Assembly (NCBI RefSeq): GCF_000284255.1
Contig: NC_017075.1
Location: 248,001-312,000, forward strand
Length of the DNA stretch: 64,000 bases
Origin: Rubrivivax gelatinosus IL144
GTDB taxonomy: Bacteria > Pseudomonadota > Gammaproteobacteria > Burkholderiales > Burkholderiaceae_C
Direction: 5' to 3'
Both the position numbers and the translations under genes were made by a program. The notes under the pieces were generated by a model. The model ran no database searches, had not been told where the DNA came from, and saw only the letters and a program-made list of their open reading frames with translations. Below, piece by piece: positions 41,238 through 49,631 of the stretch. The first letter of the stretch is position 1. Each line of letters starts with the position of its first letter.

Positions 41238-42686
41238 TCAGGCCGTGGCCGCGGCGGCCGCCGCGCCTTCGATCGAACGGTACGGTACCGTGATCGTGAC
41301 GACCGTGCCGCTCGGCTGGTTCTCGGTGATGGCCAGCGTCGCCTTCGTGCCGTAGACCATCTGCAGGCGTTCGCGCACGTTGGCCAGGCCGACGCCGGTG
41401 CCGGCGGTCGCGGCCTTGCCGAAGCCCAGCCCGGTGTCGGCCACGGTCACCTGCAGCTTGCCGTGCACGACCTGGGCGCGCACGGTCAGCGTGCCGCCTT
41501 CGGGCTTGGGCTCCAGGCCGTGCTTGATCGCGTTCTCGACCAGGGTCTGGATCATCATCGGCGGGAACTCGGCCGACAGCAGGCCGTCGGGGACGTCGAG
41601 CACGGTGGCCAGGCGTTCCTCCATGCGCACCTTGAGGATCTCCAGGTAGGGGCGGATGACGGCGATCTCGCGGCCGAGTTCGCGCACGCCGCCGTCGCTG
41701 GTCTCGCGCATCGTCGGCATGCTGGCGCGCAGCAGCGCGATCAGGTTCTTCTGCATCTGGCTGGCGCGCTGCGGGTCGGTCTCGATCAGGTGGTCGATCG
41801 AGGCCAGCGTGTTGAACAGGAAGTGCGGTTCGACCTGGGCCTGCATCGCCGCCATGCGCGCTTCGACGACCTGGCGGCGCAGCGCCTCGGCCTCGGCGGT
41901 CTCGGTGGCCTGCGCGGCCTTGGCCTCGGCCTGGATGCGGCCCTTGTAGGTCGCCTTGATCAGCGCCGAGCCCAGGATCCACAGCAGCGCCAGGTCGCTG
42001 AGGAAGTCGCCCCAGTGGATGCGGCGCACGCGCCGGCCGCCGCTGTCGATGACGATCTCGTCTTCGTTGGCTGCTTCGCGCGCCGCGTCGGCGGCGTCGC
42101 GCGCGGCATCGGCGGCGTCGCGTGCGGCCTGCTTCTGGTCCTGGATGGCTTCGCGGATCGCGTCGCGCGCTTCCTGGATCGCCTCGCGGATCGCTTCGCG
42201 GTCGACGTTGGCCGGGACGTTGATCGTGATGCCTTCGTCGGCGGTCGACGCGGCCTGCTGGGCGATCTGGGCGGCCGATGCGGCAGCGGAGGCGGCCTGG
42301 GTCGCCGGTTCGGCGTCCTTGGGCGTGATGCGAATGCCGCGTTCGTCGATGCGGATGTCCAGCGCGCCGCCGGAGCTGGCGGATGCGGCCGATGCCGCCT
42401 TCGGCGTCACGATGCTCACCGGCGGTGCCGGAGGCGCCGGCGGCTGCACCGGCTTGCGCACGCTGCGCGTCGGGCGGTCGTTCTCGATCGTCTCGGTGAC
42501 CGTCCAGCGGAACGGCGGCATCTCCTCGAGGATCGAAGCCGCGATCAGCAGCAGGATCGACAGCACGATGAAGCGCTTCCAGCTGATGCCGACCAGCCAG
42601 TTGGCGTAGACGTGGAAGGCGCGGATGACCCGGTCCCGCAGCCGGGGCCAGTCGAAGTCTTGGGGATTGCGGGAAGCGGGGCTCAT
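41238..42686 (-). CDS. LytS/AlgZ-type sensor histidine kinase with Ala-rich periplasmic coiled coil
   Basis: A 482-residue kinase. A first helix (about 39-53, FIVLSILLLIAASIL) and a second (about 225-245, LALLWILGSALIK) enclose a periplasmic domain of about 170 residues. The domain begins Pro-rich and ends in a heptad-like run, EAIREAIQEARDAIREAIQ then ARDAADAARDAADAAREA. The His_kinase core has the phospho-acceptor in QVEPHFLFNTLASIDHL and ATP-binding motifs VENAIKHGLEP and DTGLGFG plus GTGVGLANVRERL. The start at 42686 (MSPASRNPQDFDW) is preferred over a Cys/His-rich upstream extension. The 280 bases upstream hold its promoter region; no clear boxes or gene are seen there. Confidence 0.9.
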   Translation of the reverse strand: MSPASRNPQDFDWPRLRDRVIRAFHVYANWLVGISWKRFIVLSILLLIAASILEEMPPFRWTVTETIENDRPTRSVRKPVQPPAPPAPPVSIVTPKAASAASASSGGALDIRIDERGIRITPKDAEPATQAASAAASAAQIAQQAASTADEGITINVPANVDREAIREAIQEARDAIREAIQDQKQAARDAADAARDAADAAREAANEDEIVIDSGGRRVRRIHWGDFLSDLALLWILGSALIKATYKGRIQAEAKAAQATETAEAEALRRQVVEARMAAMQAQVEPHFLFNTLASIDHLIETDPQRASQMQKNLIALLRASMPTMRETSDGGVRELGREIAVIRPYLEILKVRMEERLATVLDVPDGLLSAEFPPMMIQTLVENAIKHGLEPKPEGGTLTVRAQVVHGKLQVTVADTGLGFGKAATAGTGVGLANVRERLQMVYGTKATLAITENQPSGTVVTITVPYRSIEGAAAAAATA

Positions 42687-42966
42687 GGTGTCGAGGTCGC
42701 GCCGTGGGCGATGAAAGCACTGTACGCAGGCACCGTCCTGGTGCCAGCGCCGGGCGACGTGCTGCGCTGCGGGCCGACAGCATGCGGCGATGTCCGACAA
42801 GACGAAGGGGAACTTTTACCCCGCGCCGGCCTTCTGTAGCGGACATGCTCGCAGTTCGATGCCCCACCCGACGATGAGACCCGCCCACCGCCACCCCCGC
42901 GCCACGCTGCCGCAAGGCCGTGTGCCGGCGTGTGTGTGCGATGTGAGCGCACGCTCGCTGGGTGGC

Positions 42967-43854
42967 TCACGCGCTGAAGAGGTCGCGCCGTGCGGCCTGC
43001 GTGATGGCGACGACGCAGGGGTGCGTGAGCCGGCGTTCGACCGAGATCGCGAAGAATTCCTGCAACAGTTCGTCACTGCGCCCGACCACACGAACGCCGT
43101 CCTGGGCCACCAGTTCGGCCTCCAGTGCCGTCGGCCAGAGGAAGACGCCGCGGCCGGCGCGGCCGAAGGCGCGGGTCAGCGCGCCGTCGTCGAACTCGCC
43201 GACGATGCGTGGCGCGACGCCGTGGCGCGTCAGCCAGGCCTCGAGCTGCGGCCGCAGCGGCGACGCGGCGCCCGGCACCAGCATCGCCACGCCGTCCAGG
43301 CAGCGCGGGAACGCGCCGTCCAGCACCAGGCCCGGTGCGGCGACGAAGCTCGTCGGGCTGGCGCCCAGCGCATGGTTGAAGGCCTTGACGCTGACGCGGC
43401 GCGACAGCGGCTCGTCGGCGATCACCAGGTCCAGCCGGTGCAGCGCCAGCTGCGCCAGCAGTTCGGCGTACTTGCCTTCCTGGCAGACCATGCGCGTGCG
43501 CTCGGGCAACGCCAGCGCCGGCTCCAGCAGCCGGTAGGCCACCGACTTGGGCACCGAGTCGGCGACGCCGACCCGCAGCTCCAGCACACCGCCCTCGCCG
43601 GGCTGGCGCAGCGCGCTTTCGAGCGCGTTGCCCAGTGCAAAGATCTCGTCGGCGTAGCCCAGCGCCACACGCCCGTCTTCGGTCAATTCGAGCTTGCGGC
43701 CGCTTTTGCGGAACAAACGGCGGCCCAGACGGTCTTCCAGGAGCTTGATCTGCGCCGACAGCGTCTGGGGCGTCGTGTGCAGCTGCTCGCCGGCCTTCAC
43801 GACGCCGCCAGCACGAGCGGCGACCCAGAAGTAGTGCAGGTGCTTGAAGTTCAT
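42967..43854 (-). CDS. nhaR: LysR-family regulator, NhaR-like
   Basis: A 295-residue LysR-type regulator. The opening MNFKHLHYFWVAARAGGVVK is that of NhaR, with helix-turn-helix GEQLHTTPQTLSAQIKLLED and the effector domain from about residue 90 (ELRVGVADSVPKSVAYRLLE). NhaR activates Na+/H+ antiporter genes in response to Na+; no nhaA is in the window, so the target may lie elsewhere or be the divergent Rrf2 gene. A T-N11-A palindrome sits in the divergent gap. Confidence 0.88.
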   Translation of the reverse strand: MNFKHLHYFWVAARAGGVVKAGEQLHTTPQTLSAQIKLLEDRLGRRLFRKSGRKLELTEDGRVALGYADEIFALGNALESALRQPGEGGVLELRVGVADSVPKSVAYRLLEPALALPERTRMVCQEGKYAELLAQLALHRLDLVIADEPLSRRVSVKAFNHALGASPTSFVAAPGLVLDGAFPRCLDGVAMLVPGAASPLRPQLEAWLTRHGVAPRIVGEFDDGALTRAFGRAGRGVFLWPTALEAELVAQDGVRVVGRSDELLQEFFAISVERRLTHPCVVAITQAARRDLFSA

Positions 43855-43888
43855 GCTTCGAGTTTTGCGAACCTTGCTTCTTCAAATA

Positions 43889-43913
43889 TCGCATTTACGC
43901 GAAGTGAATGCGA
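43889..43913. promoter_or_regulatory. LysR-type operator (T-N11-A palindrome)
   Basis: TCGCATT-N11-AATGCGA is a perfect 7-bp inverted repeat with the T-N11-A core typical of LysR regulators. It lies 35 bases upstream of the nhaR-like ATG and 40 upstream of the Rrf2 gene, in an AT-richer patch, so both genes may be controlled from it. Confidence 0.65.
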
Positions 43914-43952
43914 CCTTAGATTCTCCGTCGGACTCAAGAAAGGAAACCTGCC

Positions 43953-44453
43953 ATGCGCATGAGCACCCGAACCCGATTCGCGGTCAACGCCCTCGTCGAC
44001 CTCGGCCTGCGCCAGCAGGCCGGCCCCGTGGCCCTGGCCGCGATCTGCGGCCGGCTGCAGGTGTCGCTGTCGTACATGGAGCAGGTCTTCGCCCGTCTGC
44101 GTCGCCAGGGGCTCGTCGAGAGCACGCGCGGCCCGGGCGGCGGCTACACGCTGGGCCGTCGCGCAGATGCGATCACGATCGCCGACATCGTCGCCGCGGT
44201 CGAGGACCGTCCGGCGCCGGCGGCCGAGGTGACGCCCGGCCAGGCGCTGTGGGCCGAACTGGACGCGGTGATGATGCAGCACATGTCCGGCATCACGCTG
44301 GAGTCGCTGCTCGAGGAACAGCGCGCCAAGGGCGTGGACATCGAGGTCTCGCCGCGCCGCCGTGCGCTGGCGATGCCGCGTCCGGCGCCGCGTGCGGTGA
44401 CGACGCGCGCACCGAACTCGGTGTTCGCTTTCGCGCGCTCGCTGGCTGACTGA
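43953..44453 (+). CDS. Rrf2-family regulator lacking iron-sulfur cysteines
   Basis: A 166-residue winged-helix regulator. The Rrf2 opening TRTRFAVNALVDLGLR and recognition region LQVSLSYMEQVFARLRRQGL, plus the wing STRGPGGGYTLGR, are clear. In IscR the loop after DIVAAVE holds three Cys that bind a cluster; here it reads EDRPAPAAEVTPGQALWAEL with none. The only Cys, in LAAICGRL, lies in the DNA-binding domain. It probably does not bind Fe-S in the IscR manner. The C-terminal 40 residues are Arg/Pro-rich. Ribosome site GAAAGGAAA precedes ATG 43953. Confidence 0.88.
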   Translation: MRMSTRTRFAVNALVDLGLRQQAGPVALAAICGRLQVSLSYMEQVFARLRRQGLVESTRGPGGGYTLGRRADAITIADIVAAVEDRPAPAAEVTPGQALWAELDAVMMQHMSGITLESLLEEQRAKGVDIEVSPRRRALAMPRPAPRAVTTRAPNSVFAFARSLAD

Positions 44454-44495
44454 CGGTCCGACGCGCGGCGGGGCCAGCCCCGCCGCCGTCTGCCG

Positions 44496-46430
44496 TCAGC
44501 GGTACAGCAGTTCGGGCAGCCACAGCCCGATGCCCGGGAAGGCGTAGAGCAGCGCGATGGCGATGATCTGGATCCCCATGAACGGCAGCATGCCGGCGAA
44601 GATCTGGTTCAGCGTGACGTGCGGCGGGCTGACGCCCTTCAGGTAGAAGGCGGCCATCGCCACCGGCGGCGACAGGAACGCGGTCTGCAGGTTCAGCGCG
44701 ACGAGCAGGCCGAAGAACAGCGGGTCGACGCCGAAGTTGTCCAGCAGCGGCACGAAGATGGGCATGAAGATCACGATGATCTCGGTCCACTCCAGCGGCC
44801 AGCCGAGGATGAAGATGATGACCTGCGACAGCAGCATGAACTCCGTCTTCGACAGGTTCAGCGACAGCACCCACTGCTCGACCAGTTCCTGGCCGCCCAG
44901 CAAGGCGAAGGCCGACGAGAAGATCGCCGAGCCGACGAACAGCCAGCAGACCATCGCGCTGGTCTTGGCCGTCAGGAACACGCTTTCCTTGACGACGCCG
45001 AAGCTCAGCTGCCGGTAGGCGGCAGCGAGCAGCAGTCCGCCCAGCGCACCGACGGCCGCGGCCTCGGTCGGTGTCGCCAGGCCGAAGACGATCGAGCCCA
45101 GTACCGCCATGATCAGCGTCATCAGCGGGAAGAACGAGCTCAGCAGCATCTTGAAGATCTCGAGCCGCTGGAAGCTGAGCAGGGCGTAGAACGCCAGCAA
45201 CGCCACCGCGCCGGTGCCCAGGCCGATCCAGTAGCCGCGCGGCGCGCTGCGCGGCGCCGCCGCCGAAGCGCTTGCCGCCGACGGCTCGGTGACGGCACCC
45301 GTGGCCGCGGGCGCGGCGCCGGGCGGCTCGGTGACACCCGCGGCCGAAGGCGGTTCGGCCAGTTCGCCCGAGCCCGGCGGTTCCGCCAGCCCTTCGCTCG
45401 GCGGCTCGGCCAGGCCGGGTTCTTCGCGCGCGCCGTCCGCGGCACCGATCTCGGCCAGCCCGCCGGCCGCCGGCGTGTCCGCCGCGACCACCGGCGCGGT
45501 GACGACGCGGTAGGCGCCGATCGCGACCGCGGCATAGAGCATCAAGGGCAGCAGCACGATCGCCAGCTGCTTGAGCAGATGGCCGGTCGGCACCTCGGCG
45601 TTGCGCCGGCCCTTGAGCGCCTGCAGCAACGCCGGCAGCGCCCGCTCGGCGCCTTCGGCGAAACGCGCGGTGGCCAGCGGCAGGCGCACCGTGCGCAGCT
45701 CGGGCGCCAGCGGCGGCGCCCAGCCGGGTTTGACGACGGCGACCGCGATGACGAAGACGATGTACAGCCCGGCCAGCATCAGCCCGGGGAAGAAGGCGCC
45801 GGCGTAGAGCTGCACCACCGAGACGCCGGCGGTGGCGCCGTAGACGATCAGCAGCACCGACGGCGGGATCAGGATGCCCAGGCAGCCGCCGGCGGTGATC
45901 GCGCCGGCCGACAGCCGCACGTCGTAGCCGCTCTTGAGCATCTGCGGCAGCGCCAGCAGCCCCATCAGCGTGACCACAGCGCCGACGATGCCGGTGGCGG
46001 TGGCGAAGATCGCGCAGGTGAACAGCGTCGCCACCGCCAGCGAGCCGGGCACGCGCGCCATCGCCAAGTGCAGGCTCTTGAACAGCTTCTCGATCAGGTT
46101 CGCGCGTTCGACCAGGTAGCCCATGAAGACGAACAGCGGGATCGAGATCAGCACGTCGTTGCTCATCACCTTGAACGCCGACTGCACCATCAGGTCCAGC
46201 GTCTTGCCGGTGTCGCGCTCGTAGGCCAGCCAGGTGAAGATCATCCCCATGCCCATCAGCGTGAACGCCGTGGGAAAGCCGAGCATGATCGCGACGACGA
46301 TCAGCGCCAGCATCAGCAGGCCGAGGTGGCCGTTGGTGATGGCCTCGGCGCGCAGCATCACGACGGCGATGCTGGCCAGGATCAGCGCCATCAGCGTGAA
46401 GCCGAACCACAGTTCCTTGCGCAGCTTCAC
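44496..46430 (-). CDS. dctM: TRAP transporter large permease DctM with long insertion
   Basis: A 644-residue TRAP permease; typical DctM proteins are about 430. The N-terminal half (LIVVAIMLGFPTAFTLMGMG, ISIPLFVFMGYLVERANLIE, AGAITAGGCLGILIPPSVLL) and C-terminal half (GLATPTEAAAVGALGGLLLA, FILGWPLEWTEIIVIFMPIF) are normal. Between them about 200 extra residues include a membrane helix, a low-complexity EPP repeat region (coding about 45285-45435) and another helix. It works with DctQ and DctP to import an organic acid using the Na+ gradient. The GTG start follows the dctQ stop directly. Confidence 0.93.
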   Translation of the reverse strand: MKLRKELWFGFTLMALILASIAVVMLRAEAITNGHLGLLMLALIVVAIMLGFPTAFTLMGMGMIFTWLAYERDTGKTLDLMVQSAFKVMSNDVLISIPLFVFMGYLVERANLIEKLFKSLHLAMARVPGSLAVATLFTCAIFATATGIVGAVVTLMGLLALPQMLKSGYDVRLSAGAITAGGCLGILIPPSVLLIVYGATAGVSVVQLYAGAFFPGLMLAGLYIVFVIAVAVVKPGWAPPLAPELRTVRLPLATARFAEGAERALPALLQALKGRRNAEVPTGHLLKQLAIVLLPLMLYAAVAIGAYRVVTAPVVAADTPAAGGLAEIGAADGAREEPGLAEPPSEGLAEPPGSGELAEPPSAAGVTEPPGAAPAATGAVTEPSAASASAAAPRSAPRGYWIGLGTGAVALLAFYALLSFQRLEIFKMLLSSFFPLMTLIMAVLGSIVFGLATPTEAAAVGALGGLLLAAAYRQLSFGVVKESVFLTAKTSAMVCWLFVGSAIFSSAFALLGGQELVEQWVLSLNLSKTEFMLLSQVIIFILGWPLEWTEIIVIFMPIFVPLLDNFGVDPLFFGLLVALNLQTAFLSPPVAMAAFYLKGVSPPHVTLNQIFAGMLPFMGIQIIAIALLYAFPGIGLWLPELLYR

Positions 46431-47045
46431 TCAGCGCTCCTTCGGCTCGACGTAGCGGTCCAGCGCGGCGATGTCCTCGTCCTTCACGTGCACCATCGCC
46501 TTCAGCTTGTCGACGTCGACCTCCTCGACGTCCTCGCTGCGCGAGGGCCAGCGGCCGTCGCGCAGGCAGAGCCCGCAGCGCACGATCTCGACCGCGCCCT
46601 GCAGCAGCAGCAGCGCGCCGGCCAGCGGGATCACGAACTTGAACGGGTACAGCGGCAGCGGTGTCGCCGAGAAGGTCTTCTCTCGGATGACCCAGGACTC
46701 CATCGCGTAGGTCCAGCCGGCCCAGGTCAGCGCGACGATGCCCGGCAGGAAGAAAAGCAGGTACAGCACCAGATCGACCGTGGCCTGCGTGCGCGGGCTG
46801 AAGAAGCCGTAGAGCACGTCGCCGCGCACGTGGTTGTTCTTGGCCAGCGTATAGGCGCCGGCCATCATGAACAGCACCCCGTAGAGCATGATCTGGCCGT
46901 TGAGCGCCCAGTCATGGGGCTCGTTGAGCACGTAGCGCGAGAACACCTCGGCGCTGATGCCGAAGGTCAGCAGCACGATGGTCCAGGCGAAGGCCTGGCC
47001 CATCCAGGTGGACAGGCGGTCCACCGCGAGCAGCAAGGATTGCAT
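46431..47045 (-). CDS. dctQ: TRAP transporter small permease DctQ
   Basis: A 204-residue protein with four membrane helices, the DctQ form, opening MQSLLLAVDRLSTWMGQAFA and containing YGVLFMMAGAYTLAKNNHVR and DLVLYLLFFLPGIVALTWAG. The C-terminal 35 residues (WPSRSEDVEEVDVDKLKAMV and onward) are charged and longer than usual. It is the membrane partner of DctM, whose start abuts its stop. 81 bases separate it from dctP. Confidence 0.92.
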   Translation of the reverse strand: MQSLLLAVDRLSTWMGQAFAWTIVLLTFGISAEVFSRYVLNEPHDWALNGQIMLYGVLFMMAGAYTLAKNNHVRGDVLYGFFSPRTQATVDLVLYLLFFLPGIVALTWAGWTYAMESWVIREKTFSATPLPLYPFKFVIPLAGALLLLQGAVEIVRCGLCLRDGRWPSRSEDVEEVDVDKLKAMVHVKDEDIAALDRYVEPKER

Positions 47046-47126
47046 CGACTCCCTCGCGAGGCAGGGCAGGGCGACCGTGGAAGGCCACCGGCGGCCGCCG
47101 GTGGCCTGGGGTGGGCGGTGCCGGGA

Positions 47127-48245
47127 TCAGCCGCGCGCGAAGTAGTGGTTCCAGGCCATCTTCATGTCGACGCCGTAGTCCTTCTGCCAGGCGCCGGCGC
47201 GCTGGGCAAAGGTGCGCTGGCTCTCGATGACACGCTTGAAGAACGGGTTCTCGGCCGACTTCTTCTCGACGACCTTGTCGTAGGCCGCGAGCTGGGCGCG
47301 CAGGATCGCGTCGGGCGTCTTGTAGAACTTGACGCCGTCCTTGGTCTTCAGTTCGATGTAGTCCTTGGAGTTGCGGTCGATCGCCTTCCAGCTCATGTCC
47401 GAGCTGGAGGCCTCGACCGCGTGTTCGATGATCTTCTTCATGTCCGCCGGCAGGCCGTTGTACTTGGCGCCGTTGAACAGGATCTCAAACTGCTCGCTGC
47501 TTTGGTGGAAGCTCTGCAGCATGCAGACCTTGCTGACGTCGGGGAAGCCGAGCACGCGGTCGGAGCTGGCGTTGTTGAACTCGGCGCCGTCGATCAGGCC
47601 GCGGTCCAGTGCCGGCACGATCTCGCCGCCGGGCAGCGGGTTCACCGCCGCGCCCATCTCGGTGAAGACGTCGACGGCGATGCCGACGGTGCGGAACTTG
47701 ACGCCCTTCAGGTCCTCGACGCGCGCGATCGGCTTCTTGAACCAGCCCAGCGGCTGCGTCGGCATCGGCCCGTACAGGAACGAGCGCACGTCCATGTTCA
47801 GGCTCTTGTAGATGTCGGCCAGCAGCGCCTCGCCACCGCCGTACTTGTGCCAGGCCAGCAGCATGTTGGCGTCCATGCCGAAGGACGGGCCCGAGCCCCA
47901 CAGCGCCAGCGCGGTGTTCTTGCCGTAGTGGTAGGCCATGACGCCGTGGCCGCCGTCGAGCGTGCCCTTGGCGACGGCTTCGAGCAGCTGGAAGGCCGGC
48001 ACGACGGCGCCGGCGGGCAGCACCTCGATCTTCAGCCGGCCTCCGGCCATGTCGTTGACCTTCTTGGCGAAGTCCTGGGCGTACTCGTGGAAGATGTCCT
48101 TGGCCGGCCAGGTGCTCTGGAAACGCAGCGTGGCCGTCTGCGCCGTGGCGAGCATCGGCGCGGCCAGCGCGCCGGCTCCGGCGGCGCCGGCAGCGGCTTT
48201 CTTCAGGAAGCGGCGGCGAGGCGCCGGCGAGGGGGCGTCGTGCAT
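47127..48245 (-). CDS. TRAP transporter solute-binding protein, TakP/FcbT-like
   Basis: A 372-residue periplasmic binding protein with a twin-arginine signal (APRRRFLKKAAAGAAGAGAL). The mature part has TLRFQSTWPAKDIFHEYAQD, a HKYGGGEALLADIY segment and VKFRTVGIAVDVFTEMGAAV, resembling TakP (2-oxo acids) and FcbT1 (chlorobenzoate) more than DctP proper. The substrate is likely a 2-oxo or aromatic carboxylate. The start at 48245 gives MHDAPSPAPRRRFLKKA after a CAGGAGACCCC site. It leads the dctP-Q-M operon. Confidence 0.9.
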   Translation of the reverse strand: MHDAPSPAPRRRFLKKAAAGAAGAGALAAPMLATAQTATLRFQSTWPAKDIFHEYAQDFAKKVNDMAGGRLKIEVLPAGAVVPAFQLLEAVAKGTLDGGHGVMAYHYGKNTALALWGSGPSFGMDANMLLAWHKYGGGEALLADIYKSLNMDVRSFLYGPMPTQPLGWFKKPIARVEDLKGVKFRTVGIAVDVFTEMGAAVNPLPGGEIVPALDRGLIDGAEFNNASSDRVLGFPDVSKVCMLQSFHQSSEQFEILFNGAKYNGLPADMKKIIEHAVEASSSDMSWKAIDRNSKDYIELKTKDGVKFYKTPDAILRAQLAAYDKVVEKKSAENPFFKRVIESQRTFAQRAGAWQKDYGVDMKMAWNHYFARG

Positions 48246-48364
48246 GGGGTCTCCTGTGGATCGCTCGTCTGGCGCGAGCGCCGGGCCACTATTCAAGCCG
48301 GCTTGATCCCGGGCAACCCGGTCTAACCCCCTCTTCCCCGTGCCCGCGCGTGTAGCGAAACGGA

Positions 48365-48389
48365 ACAGGGCCGCACGCGGCGGCCCTGT
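48365..48389 (-). terminator. Hairpin after the YceI gene
   Basis: ACAGGGCCGC and GCGGCCCTGT form a perfect 10-bp stem around a 5-base loop, 22 bases past the yceI stop on the minus strand. It is followed by TTCCGTTTCG, an interrupted T-tract. Likely terminator of the cytochrome b561-YceI operon. Confidence 0.7.
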
Positions 48390-48411
48390 GTCGGTGTGGC
48401 GCGCGAGCGGT

Positions 48412-48981
48412 TTACTGGCGCACGCCCTCGACCTGGATCTGCAGCTTGATGTCGTCGGCGAAGCCGTACTGCAGGCCGTAGTTCACGCCCCAGAGGCTGC
48501 GCTTGATCGTCGTCTCGAAGTCGCCGCCGCAGACCTCGCGCTTGAGCATCGGGTTCTGGTAGCAGTTGAAGTTGCTGGCCTTCAGCGTCACCGGGTGGGT
48601 CTTGCCCAGCAGCGTCAGCGCGCCGGAGACCTCGGTGACCTTGTCGCCGCTGAACGTGAGCTTGTCGGCGACGAAGCGGCCGGTGGGGTGCTTCTCGGTG
48701 TCGAAGAAGTCCGGGCCCTTCAGGTGCTTGTCCATCGCGGCGACGCCGGTGCCGACGTTGGCGACGTCGATCGTGATGTCCACCGCGCCGGTCTTGGCCG
48801 CGCGGTCGATCTGCACCGTGCCTTCCTTGATGGGGAAGCGGCCGCGGTTGGTGCTGGTGCCGAAGTGGGCGATCTCGTAGAAGGCGGCGGCGTGCGTCGG
48901 GTCGACCTTGTAGGTCACCGGCTCGGCCTGGGCGGCGAAGGCGGCGGCGGCGAGCAGCGCGGCGGTGGCGAAGGACTTCAT
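48412..48981 (-). CDS. YceI-family periplasmic protein (copy 1)
   Basis: A 189-residue exported lipocalin-like protein. The Sec signal ends near FAAQA, and the mature chain starts EPVTYKVDPTHAAAFYEIAH, with GTVQIDRAAKTGAVDITIDV and FSGDKVTEVSGALTLLGKTH typical of YceI. Members bind polyisoprenoids such as ubiquinone precursors. It is the last of three genes with a second YceI and a cytochrome b561, a common trio whose products probably act together on a quinone in the periplasm or inner membrane. Confidence 0.93.
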   Translation of the reverse strand: MKSFATAALLAAAAFAAQAEPVTYKVDPTHAAAFYEIAHFGTSTNRGRFPIKEGTVQIDRAAKTGAVDITIDVANVGTGVAAMDKHLKGPDFFDTEKHPTGRFVADKLTFSGDKVTEVSGALTLLGKTHPVTLKASNFNCYQNPMLKREVCGGDFETTIKRSLWGVNYGLQYGFADDIKLQIQVEGVRQ

Positions 48982-49015
48982 CGGGACTCCTGTTGCGGGG
49001 TGGGGTGAACGGGGC

Positions 49016-49606
49016 TCACAGCGGCGCCAGGCCGGTGAGCGCGAGCTTGAAGCGGATCTGCACGTCGTCGGCGAGCATCGAGGTGTCGGCCCATTCGCCG
49101 TCGCCGACCTTGAAGGCCAGGCGCTTGATCTTCAGCGTGCCGGTGGCGGTGCTGGTGCCGCCGGCCTGCGTGACCTGCACCGGCACGACGACGTCCTGCG
49201 ACGCGCCCTTGATCGTCAGCTTGCCGGCGACCTGGAAGCGCCCGCCGCCGGCGGCGGTGATGCGCGTCGACTGGAAGCTGGCCTGCGGGAACTTGGCCGT
49301 CGCCAGCCAGGTCGGCTTGCCGATCTCGCCGTCGAGTTCGGGCGTGCCGAAGCGGGCGCTGCCGGTGTCGATCGTCAGCACGACCTTGCCCGTCTCGGGC
49401 TTCTTCGGGTCGAGCGCGACCTGGGCCGTGAACTTGCCGAACTTGCCTTCGACCGGCACGCCCATCGGCGTCGTCGTGAAGGCGATCTCGCTGGCGGCGG
49501 GCACCAGCGTCGCGGGCGTCTGGGCCTTCACGGCCCAGGGCGTGGCCAGCAGGGCGGCGGCCAGCGCCAGCGGCGCGGCGGCACGGGAGAGCGGGGAGCA
49601 GGACAT
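49016..49606 (-). CDS. YceI-family periplasmic protein (copy 2)
   Basis: A 196-residue paralogue with its own signal (MSCSPLSRAAAPLALAAALL, cut near VKAQT). The mature part has VPAASEIAFTTTPMGVPVEG and KPTWLATAKFPQASFQSTRI, the YceI strand pattern. It diverges strongly from copy 1, so the two likely bind different partners or lipids. Gap to copy 1 is 34 bases; to cytochrome b561, 25 bases. Confidence 0.92.
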   Translation of the reverse strand: MSCSPLSRAAAPLALAAALLATPWAVKAQTPATLVPAASEIAFTTTPMGVPVEGKFGKFTAQVALDPKKPETGKVVLTIDTGSARFGTPELDGEIGKPTWLATAKFPQASFQSTRITAAGGGRFQVAGKLTIKGASQDVVVPVQVTQAGGTSTATGTLKIKRLAFKVGDGEWADTSMLADDVQIRFKLALTGLAPL

Positions 49607-49631
49607 GGTCGGGTCTTTCTCGGGTGAAGGG

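Noticed and set aside
42079..42134. Short GC-rich tandem repeat in DNA, checked as a CRISPR or VNTR
   Set aside because: It is the coding sequence for the Ala-Asp coiled-coil repeats of the sensor kinase; units are in frame and too short and irregular for CRISPR.
42729..42745. GGCACC-N5-GGTGCC hairpin upstream of the sensor kinase
   Set aside because: Short stem, no T-run, not placed at a gene end; not enough to call a terminator or operator.
44619..48326. Long plus-strand open frame opposite the TRAP genes
   Set aside because: Shadow; spans three genes that are clear on the other strand and is Gln/Arg/Asp-rich low complexity.
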